A stretch of DNA of 64,000 nucleotides from Methylobacterium sp. NMS14P (GTDB lineage Bacteria > Pseudomonadota > Alphaproteobacteria > Rhizobiales > Beijerinckiaceae): positions 5,315,001 through 5,379,000 of the forward strand of contig NZ_CP087106.1 in NCBI RefSeq assembly GCF_028583545.1, read 5' to 3'. Below, piece after piece: positions 15,379 through 23,953 of the stretch (the first letter of the stretch is position 1; each line of letters opens with the position of its first letter). The notes under the pieces are model-generated. The model did no database searches and was not told where the DNA came from. It saw only the letters and a program-made list of their open reading frames with translations. The position numbers and the translations under genes are program-made.

Positions 15379-16217
15379 GCCCGGCCGGTCCCCGCGTCGC
15401 CGAGGCCGGACGCGGCACGCTGCGCGCGCTGAAGCGCACGGCCCGCGCGGTCGGGATCACCCGCGGCCGCGCGGCCGCGGCCCGCATGGTCACCGAGCGC
15501 TACGCCCTCGCGGTCAGCGGACGGACACGGGTGCGCCCCGGGGGACGGATCCTCTGCTACCATTCCCTCGGCGAGCCGAGCTACGGCGTCAACGACGTCA
15601 GCCCGGCCCGTTTCCGGAGGCAGATCGATGCCGCGCTCTGGGCTGGCTACCGGTTCGTGCCGGCCGATGTCATCGCCGAGACCGGCGGGACGCCGCACGA
15701 CCTGGCGATCACCTTCGACGACGCCTGCAAGTCGGTCCTGACCGTCGGTGCCCCGATCCTGAGCGCCCTCGGCCTGCCCTGGTCCCTGTTCGTCGTGTCC
15801 GGCTGGTGCGAGGCGATCGGGACCGGCCGCTCCGACGCCTACCTGTCGTGGCGGGAGGTGGAGGCCTTGGCAACCGCGGGGGCGCAGATCGGGAGCCATT
15901 CCGTCACGCATCCCAACTTCGGCACGCTCGCGCCGGACCAGGCGGCCGACGAGCTGGCGCGGTCCCGCGAGACGATCGGTCGCCGCCTCGGGATCGAGCC
16001 CACGAGCTTCGCCATCCCGCTGGGGCAGTCGATGAACTGGAGCCCAGCGGCGCACCGACTCGCCGGCGAGGCCGGCTACCGGACGATCTACGCCCAGGCC
16101 GAGGAGACACGCCCGGCCGGAACGGTCGCCCGCTCGTTCGTGACCCGCTTCGACGACGCGATCGTCTTCCGCGGCCTGCTCCGCGGCCGCTTCGACGCCT
16201 GGGAGGAATGGGTTTGA
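15375..16217 (+). CDS. Polysaccharide deacetylase family protein
   Basis: A 280-aa NodB-fold (CE4) hydrolase. The conserved metal and catalytic motifs are ITFDDACKS (TFDD at 113-116) and SHSVTHPNF (174-180); the usual RPP motif appears replaced by SFAIPLGQS. It probably removes N-acetyl or other acyl groups from the polysaccharide or a lipid-linked intermediate. There is no signal peptide: a basic 50-residue N-terminus precedes the domain, so it is probably cytoplasmic. ATG start overlaps the aminotransferase stop by 4 bp. Confidence 0.85.
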   Translation: MSPAGPRVAEAGRGTLRALKRTARAVGITRGRAAAARMVTERYALAVSGRTRVRPGGRILCYHSLGEPSYGVNDVSPARFRRQIDAALWAGYRFVPADVIAETGGTPHDLAITFDDACKSVLTVGAPILSALGLPWSLFVVSGWCEAIGTGRSDAYLSWREVEALATAGAQIGSHSVTHPNFGTLAPDQAADELARSRETIGRRLGIEPTSFAIPLGQSMNWSPAAHRLAGEAGYRTIYAQAEETRPAGTVARSFVTRFDDAIVFRGLLRGRFDAWEEWV

Positions 16218-16269
16218 GGCGCCTGCGCGCCCGACCCGCGATGGACACGCATGGGGGCTGAGGAGACCG

Positions 16270-17223
16270 ATGGACAGGACTGGTCAGACACGCGTCTCGG
16301 TGATCGTACCGACCTACAACAGACCCCAGCTGCTCCGCGTCGCGCTGGCGAGCATCCGCCACCTCGAGGCGCCCGACCTGACCTTCGAGATCCTGGTCGG
16401 CGACAACGGGTCGGCGCCGGAGACGCCCGGCATCGCGGCCGAGTTCGGCGCGGTCTACATGAAAGTGACGAAGCGCGGGGCGAGCGCGGCGCGCAATGCC
16501 GGCCTCCAGGCGGCGACCGGCGATTACATCGCGTTTCTCGACGACGACGACGCGTGGATGCCCTCGAACATCCGGCCCCAGCTCGCCCTGCTGGACGCCG
16601 ACCCGAGCCTGGACGGTGCCCTGGGTCAGGCCTGCACCACCGATGCCAGTCTCGAGCAGCCCGGCGCGCCCTGGCCGGTGGAAGATCCCGGCCGCGGTGA
16701 CGGCCTGCTCCGCGCCATGCTCAGCGGCTACTTCCCGCAACTGGGCACGCTCGTGGTGCGCCGGCGCGTGCGCGAACTGATCGGCCTGTTCGACGAGGCC
16801 CTAATCGGCGGTCAGGATCTCGACTGGCAGTTGCGGATCGCACGTCGGCGCACGCTCGCCTGCACGCTGGTGCCGGTCCTCCTGTTCCGCGGCCGGGTGC
16901 ACGGCTCCTACGACCAGCTTCAGTACAAGCGCCTGTGGTATGACCGCTTCATCTTCCTGCGCCACAGCATTCCGGAATGGCGGATCTGGAACTCGCCGCT
17001 CCACTTCCTGCGGGCCTACAAGGGCACGCTCCAGCACCCCTACTGGTACTTCGTCACCGTCACGATCGCGGCCGCGGCGGCGGGGCAGCGGAAGCAGGCT
17101 CTGCGGGCCGTGCGGGGCGCCTTCTCGGTCTTCCCGCTCCTGACCGCCGTGCACGTGGTCACCCGGCGCGACTTCCGGCGCGCCATCCTTGCCTCGGCCC
17201 TGAGGCTGCACAAGACGGCGTGA
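16270..17223 (+). CDS. Glycosyltransferase family 2
   Basis: A 317-aa GT-A transferase. It starts VSVIVPTYNRPQLLRVALASI, has ILVGDNGS, GASAARNAGL and the metal-binding acidic run FLDDDDAW (about 90-95), and IGGQDLDWQLRIARR in the acceptor region. The start is supported by GAGGAG just upstream. It is the last gene of the plus-strand sugar operon and is followed by a 25-bp perfect hairpin. Donor and acceptor sugars are unknown. Confidence 0.9.
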   Translation: MDRTGQTRVSVIVPTYNRPQLLRVALASIRHLEAPDLTFEILVGDNGSAPETPGIAAEFGAVYMKVTKRGASAARNAGLQAATGDYIAFLDDDDAWMPSNIRPQLALLDADPSLDGALGQACTTDASLEQPGAPWPVEDPGRGDGLLRAMLSGYFPQLGTLVVRRRVRELIGLFDEALIGGQDLDWQLRIARRRTLACTLVPVLLFRGRVHGSYDQLQYKRLWYDRFIFLRHSIPEWRIWNSPLHFLRAYKGTLQHPYWYFVTVTIAAAAAGQRKQALRAVRGAFSVFPLLTAVHVVTRRDFRRAILASALRLHKTA

Positions 17224-17284
17224 CGGCCCTGCCGGCACGCGTCCGGCACGCGTCCGGCCGCGGGCGGCACCCCGAACGGCAAAC

Positions 17285-17341
17285 CGATCGCACACGAAGC
17301 GGGCGCGGCTGGAATGGCCGCGCCCGCTTCGTGTGCGATCG
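17285..17341. terminator. Very strong bidirectional hairpin
   Basis: A perfect 25-bp inverted repeat (17285-17309 with 17317-17341) and a 7-nt loop. It lies between two convergent glycosyltransferase genes (stops at 17223 and 17398), so it can end transcription of both. There is no long T-run on either side. The stem is exceptionally long compared with other hairpins in the window. Confidence 0.85.
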
Positions 17342-17397
17342 TGCGTGAATGACGCCGAGGGCCGCTCCCGGCTTCCCGGGACCGGCCGTCCCAGGCT

Positions 17398-18486
17398 TCA
17401 GGCCGTCATCGTCCGGGAAAACTTGTCCTCCGGCCACCAGCCGAACAGCTCTCCGACCTTGAACGGATCGAAATCGCCGGTGCTCGCCTGCTGCGCCCCG
17501 GTATGCGCGGTCTGCGCGGTCCGCATCCGGCGCACGGCCTGGGCGAAGCCCCGCCCGAGCAGCCGCTTCACGTGGAACTTGATCCACGGCATCGACCGCC
17601 AGGCCGAGGCGTTGATCTCGGAGGCGAAGGCGATGCAATCCTTCATCCCGGCGATGTCGCCGCGCTCGAAGGCGAGCCCGGCCATCCAGCCCGTCTGCAC
17701 GATCAGGCGGCCCTGCATGGCGCCGATCAGCTTCGCGGCCTCCTCCGGGGCGACGCGCCGCTCTGTCAGGACCGTCCGGGCGGTGGCGAGCTGCTCCCGA
17801 AGGTCGCTGAGGGGACGGCTCATGTAGGCGGTGGACATGTTGGTGTCGTGACGGCGGTAATAAGCCTGCACAGTGTTGAGCGCCGCCACGGAGGATTGCG
17901 TGGCGATCCGCATCCAGATCTCCATGTCGCAGGTGCTGGGAAACCGCGGATCGAGGCCGCCGACCTGGTGCTGCACGGACGTGCGGATCAGGGCGGTCGG
18001 GGACGCGACGCCGCACCAGTGCAGGCAGGACCGCTCCAGGAACTCCGACCCGGACAGCACGACGTAGTCGAACGAGGGTCCGAAGCGCTCGCGCCCGGTG
18101 GTGAAATCGCCCGACACGACCCGGGCCAGCCCGTAGGCCATCGCGACCTCCGGGTGCCGGTCCATCACGCCGGCCGCGCGGGCCAGGGCGCCCTCGGTGA
18201 GCGCGTCGTCGGCCGACAGGAGCAGCGTGTACTTGGACTCGGCCCAGTCCATGACGCCGACATTGGCGGTGCCGACTAGGCCCTTGTTCTGCGCGTTCCG
18301 GTGGTAGGTGATCCGGCCGTCCCGGGCGGCCAGGGCCTGGCCTACGGCCGGCGTGTCGTCCTGCGACGCATCGTCGACGATCAGGATCCGGACGTCGACG
18401 CCCCCCTGCGCGAGCACGGTCGCGACGCACGACTCCAAGTAATGGGCATAGTTGTAGCACGGGATGACGACGTCGACACTCGACAT
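17398..18486 (-). CDS. Glycosyltransferase family 2
   Basis: A 362-aa GT-A transferase: VDVVIPCYNYAHYLESCVATV at the N-terminus, ILIVDDASQDDT, GLVGTANVGV and LLLSADDALTEGAL (DxD position, about 90-100), then MEIWMRIATQ in the acceptor part. The C-terminal third is a helical extension of unclear role. It lies 53 bp downstream of the ABC ATPase gene on the same strand, so it is probably cotranscribed with the exporter. Confidence 0.9.
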   Translation of the reverse strand: MSSVDVVIPCYNYAHYLESCVATVLAQGGVDVRILIVDDASQDDTPAVGQALAARDGRITYHRNAQNKGLVGTANVGVMDWAESKYTLLLSADDALTEGALARAAGVMDRHPEVAMAYGLARVVSGDFTTGRERFGPSFDYVVLSGSEFLERSCLHWCGVASPTALIRTSVQHQVGGLDPRFPSTCDMEIWMRIATQSSVAALNTVQAYYRRHDTNMSTAYMSRPLSDLREQLATARTVLTERRVAPEEAAKLIGAMQGRLIVQTGWMAGLAFERGDIAGMKDCIAFASEINASAWRSMPWIKFHVKRLLGRGFAQAVRRMRTAQTAHTGAQQASTGDFDPFKVGELFGWWPEDKFSRTMTA

Positions 18487-18539
18487 GGGCGGCTCCGCGG
18501 CTTGCCTTGAGGGGATGATCGGCCTTCGCGCCTGGGCGC

Positions 18540-19799
18540 TCAGCCTGTGAGGATGTCCGTCGGCGCGCGGGCCCCGTCACGATGTCTCAGGCTCCAGGTC
18601 CCCGCCTCGTGGAACACGCCGAAGACGTCGGGCGCGAAGACGGGGTGCTCGATGTGGAAGCGGCCGCCGATCTTGGCCGCGAGGAGCCGCTCGAAGCCGC
18701 GCTGCCGGACCACCATCGAGACCGTGTAGGTGTCGGCGGTCAGGGTCAGCGGCGGCGTCAGCAGCTCCACCTCGCCCTCGCCCGAGAGGGCGGTAGGGCC
18801 AGCGCCGTCCGCCTGCGTGCTGAAATTGCAGCAGAGCAGCTCGTCGGACCGGGTGATCGAGAACAGGACGTGCGGGTCGGCGACCGGCTCGGCGGCGCTG
18901 TAGCGGGCCCGGATCCGCATCCGCTCGCCGTGGCGGAACAGCGTCCGCGGCGCGCCAGATTCGTCGGTGATCGTCACGTCGCTGATCTGGACCGGCTGAT
19001 CGCCGCTCTCCGAGCGGAACCAGGAGGCGTCGGCGAGATAGCTGTCCCGCTCGTAGTAGCCCAGGCCCTCGTCGGTGGGGCCGTCGTAGGCGACGCGGCC
19101 GCCCTTGATGTAGATCACCCGCTCGCACATGGTCTTGATGCTGAACATGTTGTGCGAGACCAGCAGGATCGTCGAACCCTTGCCCTGGAGGCGCCGGGCG
19201 AAGTCCATGCACTTGCGCTGGAAGGTGTAGTCGCCCACCGCCAGCACCTCGTCGAGGAGCAGGATATCGGGCTCGAGGTGCGCGGCGACCGAGAAGGCCA
19301 GCCGGACATACATGCCGCTGGAGTAGCGCTTCACCGGCATGTCGATGAAGTCGCCGATCTCCGAGAACGCGACGATCGCGTCGAACTTCGCGGCGATCTC
19401 CCGACGGTCCATCCCGAGGATCGAGCCGTAGAGGAAGATGTTCTCGCGGCCGGTCAGCTCCCGGTGGAAGCCGGTGCCGACCTCGAGCAGGGCCCCGACC
19501 CGGCCCTCGAGGCGGATCCGGCCGGTGGTCGGCGCGGCGATCCGCGACAGGAGCTTGAGAAGCGTGCTCTTGCCGGCCCCGTTGAGGCCGATGATGCCGA
19601 CATTCTCGCCGTGCCGGATGCCGAAGCTCACCTCCTTCAGCGCCCAGAAGCTCTCCTGCGACGGGCGCGCCTCGGAGCGGCGGGTCATCAGGCCGCGGAC
19701 GCCCTCGGTGAGCGCGTCGCGCAGCGAGTTCTGGTGCGCGGCGCGCGGGGCGCGCCAGTACTGCTTGCCGATATCCTGAACGCTGATTGCCATCGACAT
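18540..19799 (-). CDS. Polysaccharide ABC transporter ATP-binding protein, Wzt-like with C-terminal domain
   Basis: A 419-aa ATPase. Walker A GLNGAGKST (71-79), signature YSSGM (159-163), Walker B ILLLDEVLAVGD (about 179-190) and switch His216. This is the KpsT/RfbE/TagH type used for exporting O-antigen, capsule or teichoic acid. Beyond the ATPase, residues 260-419 form a Wzt-like beta-rich domain that in O9a-type systems binds the non-reducing-end cap of the finished chain. The start at 19799 overlaps the permease stop by one base (TGATG), giving coupled translation. Confidence 0.92.
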   Translation of the reverse strand: MSMAISVQDIGKQYWRAPRAAHQNSLRDALTEGVRGLMTRRSEARPSQESFWALKEVSFGIRHGENVGIIGLNGAGKSTLLKLLSRIAAPTTGRIRLEGRVGALLEVGTGFHRELTGRENIFLYGSILGMDRREIAAKFDAIVAFSEIGDFIDMPVKRYSSGMYVRLAFSVAAHLEPDILLLDEVLAVGDYTFQRKCMDFARRLQGKGSTILLVSHNMFSIKTMCERVIYIKGGRVAYDGPTDEGLGYYERDSYLADASWFRSESGDQPVQISDVTITDESGAPRTLFRHGERMRIRARYSAAEPVADPHVLFSITRSDELLCCNFSTQADGAGPTALSGEGEVELLTPPLTLTADTYTVSMVVRQRGFERLLAAKIGGRFHIEHPVFAPDVFGVFHEAGTWSLRHRDGARAPTDILTG

Positions 19800-20695
19800 C
19801 AGATTACATCCGCGAAGGAGCGCTCCATGCGCTGGAAGAAGATCAGCCCGCTGACGAGCAGGGCGAGCGCGGCCGTGACCGACACCGCGACCGCGAAGGC
19901 GTCGGGCGGCGTCCCGCCCAGGATGGCGAACCGGAACGCCTCGATCAGGCCGACCATCGGGTTGAGCGCGTAGACCCAGCGCACCGAGGCGGGCACGATG
20001 CTCGACGCGTAGACGATCGGCGAGGCGTACATCCAGATCTGGATCAGGAACGGCAGCGTGTGCTTGATGTCCCGGAAGCGGACGTTGACCGGCCCGAGCC
20101 AGAGGCTCACCCCGAGGGCGAGCATCGCCGTGACGACCAGGGTCGGGACCGCCAGCACGAGGTGCCAGTCCGGCACCGCCCCGTAACAGAGCATCAGGAC
20201 CAGCAGCACGCCGAGGGCGATGGCGAAGTCGACCATCGGCGACACCACCGTCGCGAGCGGGATGACCAGCCGCGGGAAGTAGATCTTCCGGATGAGCTCG
20301 GCCTCGGCCACGAGGCCGTTGGCGCTGCGCCGCACCGCCTCGGAGAAATACGTCCACAGGACGACCGCGCTGCCGGCGAAGAGTGCGTAGGGAGCGCCGT
20401 CGGTGGGGATCTTGGCGAAGTGGCCGAAGATCACCGTGAAGATCAGCACGGTGAAGAGCGGCTGCGCGATCGCCCAGCAAGCGCCGAGGGCGGTCTGCCG
20501 GTAGAGCACCTTCAGGTCCCGCACGATGAGGACCCGCAGCAGGTCGCGATACTGCCAGAGGCCGGCGGCGTCGAAGGTGACGATCCTGTCGTCGGGCGCG
20601 ATCTCGGTCACCCGCAGCGCCGACGGGTCGGTCCGCTGTTCGGCCGGCCCGCATTCCGACGGGCCGAGGGCAAGCGCATCCAAAGATTTCATCAT
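19799..20695 (-). CDS. Polysaccharide ABC transporter permease, ABC-2 type (Wzm-like)
   Basis: A 298-aa inner-membrane protein with six predicted membrane segments and typical features of the family: DLKVLYRQTALGACWAIAQPL, the cytoplasmic VNVRFRDIKH motif, and ASPIVYASSIVPASVRWVYALNPM. Pairs with the ATPase just downstream to move undecaprenyl-linked glycan across the inner membrane. I start at the ATG at 20695; an in-frame ATG follows immediately and the frame also extends to 20890, so the exact start is uncertain. Divergent from the ExoA-like glycosyltransferase. Confidence 0.88.
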   Translation of the reverse strand: MMKSLDALALGPSECGPAEQRTDPSALRVTEIAPDDRIVTFDAAGLWQYRDLLRVLIVRDLKVLYRQTALGACWAIAQPLFTVLIFTVIFGHFAKIPTDGAPYALFAGSAVVLWTYFSEAVRRSANGLVAEAELIRKIYFPRLVIPLATVVSPMVDFAIALGVLLVLMLCYGAVPDWHLVLAVPTLVVTAMLALGVSLWLGPVNVRFRDIKHTLPFLIQIWMYASPIVYASSIVPASVRWVYALNPMVGLIEAFRFAILGGTPPDAFAVAVSVTAALALLVSGLIFFQRMERSFADVI

Positions 20696-20998
20696 TCGAG
20701 GCGGTCCCGCATGACGCTCCGAGCCCGTGGTCGAGCTCGCGGGATCCGGTGCGAATCGGAGGTTGAGCCGGCCGGTCATCCCGCCGGAACGGGCTAACAT
20801 CGCGGTGCGGCGGTCAGAATTACACCTTTCGTCGTATCGGTCCGGCCGACTGAAGTGGTGGTTGTGATCAACGACCGTAATCGTAGCCAATCACGACAAA
20901 TGAGATCTCGGGGGCGCGCCGCGTGCGGCGTCGGTCCCCGTCCGGGACGCCCGGCTCTGATCGGCCGGCGACCGGGTCCAGGTTTCGGGAGAACCGCC
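20696..20998. promoter_or_regulatory. Divergent promoter region, 303 bp
   Basis: Between the exporter genes (minus) and the ExoA-like glycosyltransferase (plus). The part 20810-20910 is AT-richer than its surroundings and is the likely promoter area. Both flanking reading frames extend into it, but the extensions lack family similarity. No further gene is visible. Confidence 0.4.
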
Positions 20999-22066
20999 AT
21001 GCAGGACCCCGTGAGCGCCGCCGGCGCTCCGCTCGTGACGATCGCCATGCCGGCCTTGAACGAGGCCGCGCACATCGCCGACGCCATCGCGTCGGTGCTG
21101 CCCGACCGGGACGCGATCGCCTGCGAGCTGCTGGTGCTGGACGGTGGCAGTCGCGACGACACCTGCGCGATCGTCGCGGCCCTGAGCGCCCGGGACCCGC
21201 GCATCCGGCTCGTCCACAACGAGCGCCGCATCCAGGCGGCGGCGATCAACCTCGCCGCGCGGCTGGCACATCCCGCCTCCGCCTACCTCGTCCGCGCCGA
21301 TTGCCACGCCGTCTATCCGGAGGGGTTCGTGCAGAATCTCGTCCGCACGATGCGCCTGCGCGAGGCCGTCTCGGTGGTCGTGCCGCTCCGGACCGTCGGG
21401 GTCACGCCGCTGCAGCGGGCGATCGCGGCCGCGCAGAACAGCCGCCTCGGCAACGGCGGCTCGGCCCACCGGCAGGGCGGCATCTCGGGCTACGTCGCCC
21501 ACGGCCACCACGCGGCCTTCGACCGGCGCGAGTTCCTGCGGGTGGGCGGCTACGACGAGAGCTTCACCCACAACGAGGATGCCGAGCTCGACCGGCGGCT
21601 CTGCGCCGCGGGCGGGCGGATCTACCTCGCCGCCGAGCTCGCCATCACGTACTTCCCGCGCGCCTGCCTCGGCAGTCTTGCCCGGCAGTACCTCCAGTAC
21701 GGGCGCGGCTGCGCGCGGACCCTCGAGAAGCACGCCAGCCTGCCGCGCCCGCGCCAGATCCTGCCGGCCCTGGTCCTGCTCTACGCCGTCGCAGCCCTGC
21801 CGCTGGCGGTCCTGATGCCCGCCCTGCTGGTTCCCCTGCTGCTCTATGCCGGGGTCTGCGCCCTGAGCGGCCTCGCCCTGGCGCTCAAGGCGCGGGAGCC
21901 CGTCCTGGTCATGAGCGGCCCCGCGGCCGTGACCATGCACCTGTCCTGGGCGGCGGGGTTCCTGTCCTATCCGGGCTACCGGCGGACGCTGCTCCGGGCC
22001 GCCCTGCGCCGGAAGCGCCGCCTGCTCGGCCTCCCGCCGGGATCCGACGCGGCGCGCGTCAACTGA
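20999..22066 (+). CDS. Glycosyltransferase family 2, ExoA-like
   Basis: A 355-aa membrane-associated transferase resembling the succinoglycan enzyme ExoA. The N-terminus has VTIAMPALNEAAHIADAI and LLVLDGGSRDDT; YLVRADCHAVYP carries the DxD-like site, GGISGYVAHGHHAAFDR and NEDAELDRRL the acceptor region. The C-terminal part has at least two hydrophobic membrane segments (about 265-325). Start at the ATG at 20999, preceded by GGGAG; a 48-codon upstream extension is unlikely. A strong hairpin follows the gene. Confidence 0.88.
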   Translation: MQDPVSAAGAPLVTIAMPALNEAAHIADAIASVLPDRDAIACELLVLDGGSRDDTCAIVAALSARDPRIRLVHNERRIQAAAINLAARLAHPASAYLVRADCHAVYPEGFVQNLVRTMRLREAVSVVVPLRTVGVTPLQRAIAAAQNSRLGNGGSAHRQGGISGYVAHGHHAAFDRREFLRVGGYDESFTHNEDAELDRRLCAAGGRIYLAAELAITYFPRACLGSLARQYLQYGRGCARTLEKHASLPRPRQILPALVLLYAVAALPLAVLMPALLVPLLLYAGVCALSGLALALKAREPVLVMSGPAAVTMHLSWAAGFLSYPGYRRTLLRAALRRKRRLLGLPPGSDAARVN

Positions 22067-22081
22067 CCGGCCGAGGCCCCA

Positions 22082-22116
22082 TCGTCCGCGCCCCGGCCTG
22101 TTCGGGGCGCGGACGA
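22082..22116 (+). terminator. Terminator of the ExoA-like gene
   Basis: A perfect 13-bp GC-rich stem (22082-22094 with 22104-22116) and a 9-nt loop, 16 bp after the stop codon of the glycosyltransferase. It separates this gene from gpmI. Confidence 0.7.
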
Positions 22117-22281
22117 GGCATGTCATAAGCCCGACGCTCTCACGCATCCGTCGCCCGTTGACCCTTCGGGGCGGTGGTCTCGCGCGGCCAAGGCGATTAT
22201 CGACACGCGCAACGATCCGGCCGCGTCAGGGCCCGGAGACCGGCCGCGCGCCGCGCGCGGCAGCCTAGGAGAGTTGTGACC

Positions 22282-23820
22282 GTGCCCGACAGTACCCCGC
22301 GTCCCGTGATGCTCGCGATCCTCGACGGCTGGGGTCTGCGGGACGCGGTGGCCGACAACGCCGTCCACCAGGCCCGGACGCCGGTCTTCGACGCGCTGAT
22401 GCGGGAGCGTCCCCGGGCGCGGCTGAAGACCTTCGGCGCCGATGTCGGCCTGCCAGAGGGGCAGATGGGCAATTCCGAGGTCGGCCACCTCAACATCGGG
22501 GCGGGCCGGGTGGTCCTGCAGGACCTCCCGCGGATCGACGCGGCGGTCGCCGACGGCTCCCTCGCCCGGAACCCGGCCCTGATCCGGTTCATCGAGGCGC
22601 TGCGCGCGTCGGGGGGAGCCTGCCACCTCGTCGGCCTGCTGTCGCCCGGCGGCGTCCACGCGCACCAGGACCACGCCGTGGCGCTGGCGCGCGCGCTGAC
22701 GACGGCCGGCATCCCGGTCCGGCTCCACGGCTTCACCGACGGGCGCGACATGCCGCCCCGCTCCGCCGCCACCTGCGTCGCCGACGTCGAGGCCACCCTC
22801 CCGAAGGGCGCCCGCATCGCCACCCTGTGCGGCCGCTATTTCGGGATGGACCGCGACCGGCGCTGGGAGCGGGTCCAGAGGGCCTACGACGCCCTCACGG
22901 AGGCGCGCGGGACCCGGTTCGAGCGGGCCGGGCAGGCGGTCGCCGCGTCCTACGCGCAGGACGTGTCCGACGAGTTCATGCGGCCCGCGATCATCGGCGA
23001 CTATGCCGGCATGCGGGACGGCGACGGCATCCTGAGCTTCAACTTCCGCGCCGACCGGACCCGGCAGATCCTGGAGGCGCTCCTCGACCCGGCCTTCGCG
23101 GGTTTCGACCGCGCGCGCACGGTCCGGTTCGCCGCCGCCCTGGGGATCGTCCAGTACAGCGTCGAGATCGACGCCTTCGCCGAGACCCTGTTCGGGGCCC
23201 TCGACCTGCCGAACGGCCTCGGCGAGACCGTGGCCCGGGCCGGGCGCGCGCAGCTGCGCATGGCCGAGACGGAGAAGTACCCGCACGTCACCTACTTCAT
23301 GAACGGCGGCCGCGAGGAGCCCTTCGCGGGGCAGGACGCGATCCTCGTGCCCTCGCCGAAGGTCGCGACCTACGACCTGCAGCCGGAGATGTCGGCGCCG
23401 GAACTCACCGACCGCGCCGTGGAGGCGATCGGCTCCGGGCGCTACGACCTGATCATCCTGAACTTCGCCAACCCCGACATGGTCGGCCACACCGGCAGCC
23501 TCGCGGCCGCCGTGACGGCGGTGGAGACCGTCGACACCTGCCTCGGCCGCGTCGTCGAGGCGGTGACGGCCCAGGGCGGGGCGCTGCTGGTGACCGCCGA
23601 CCACGGCAACTGCGAGATGATGCGCGATCCCGAGACCGGCGAGCCCCACACCGCCCACACCCTCAACCCGGTGCCCGCCGTGCTGGTCGGCGTCGACGGC
23701 GTGACCCTGGCCGACGGCCGCCTGGCGGACGTGGCGCCGACGCTCCTCGACCTGATGGGACTGGACCAGCCGGCCGAGATGACCGGCACGTCGCTGATCC
23801 GCCCGCGGGGCCAGGGCTGA
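22282..23820 (+). CDS. gpmI: 2,3-bisphosphoglycerate-independent phosphoglycerate mutase
   Basis: Interconverts 3- and 2-phosphoglycerate in glycolysis and gluconeogenesis. About 512 aa, the usual length for the Mn-dependent enzyme. It has LAILDGWGLRD (metal-binding Asp15), the nucleophile in MGNSEVGHLNIG (Ser65), HGFTDGRDMPP, GRYFGMDRD and the C-terminal metal site TADHGNCEMM. Two in-frame GTG codons (22276 and 22282) follow an AGGAG; the second has the better spacing. A housekeeping gene inserted between polysaccharide genes. It has its own upstream non-coding region and is probably an independent unit. Confidence 0.95.
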   Translation: MPDSTPRPVMLAILDGWGLRDAVADNAVHQARTPVFDALMRERPRARLKTFGADVGLPEGQMGNSEVGHLNIGAGRVVLQDLPRIDAAVADGSLARNPALIRFIEALRASGGACHLVGLLSPGGVHAHQDHAVALARALTTAGIPVRLHGFTDGRDMPPRSAATCVADVEATLPKGARIATLCGRYFGMDRDRRWERVQRAYDALTEARGTRFERAGQAVAASYAQDVSDEFMRPAIIGDYAGMRDGDGILSFNFRADRTRQILEALLDPAFAGFDRARTVRFAAALGIVQYSVEIDAFAETLFGALDLPNGLGETVARAGRAQLRMAETEKYPHVTYFMNGGREEPFAGQDAILVPSPKVATYDLQPEMSAPELTDRAVEAIGSGRYDLIILNFANPDMVGHTGSLAAAVTAVETVDTCLGRVVEAVTAQGGALLVTADHGNCEMMRDPETGEPHTAHTLNPVPAVLVGVDGVTLADGRLADVAPTLLDLMGLDQPAEMTGTSLIRPRGQG

Positions 23821-23953
23821 GGCCCGGGGCCGGCGGCACGCCGCCTGCAACGCCCGGGCTGTCATGCGCGCCGTCCCTGCGTTACCTCCCGCCACGGGGC
23901 CGGTCCGTCCCAGCGTGGTGCGAGGTCGTGGTGCGTCTGACCGGTTCTAGGAC

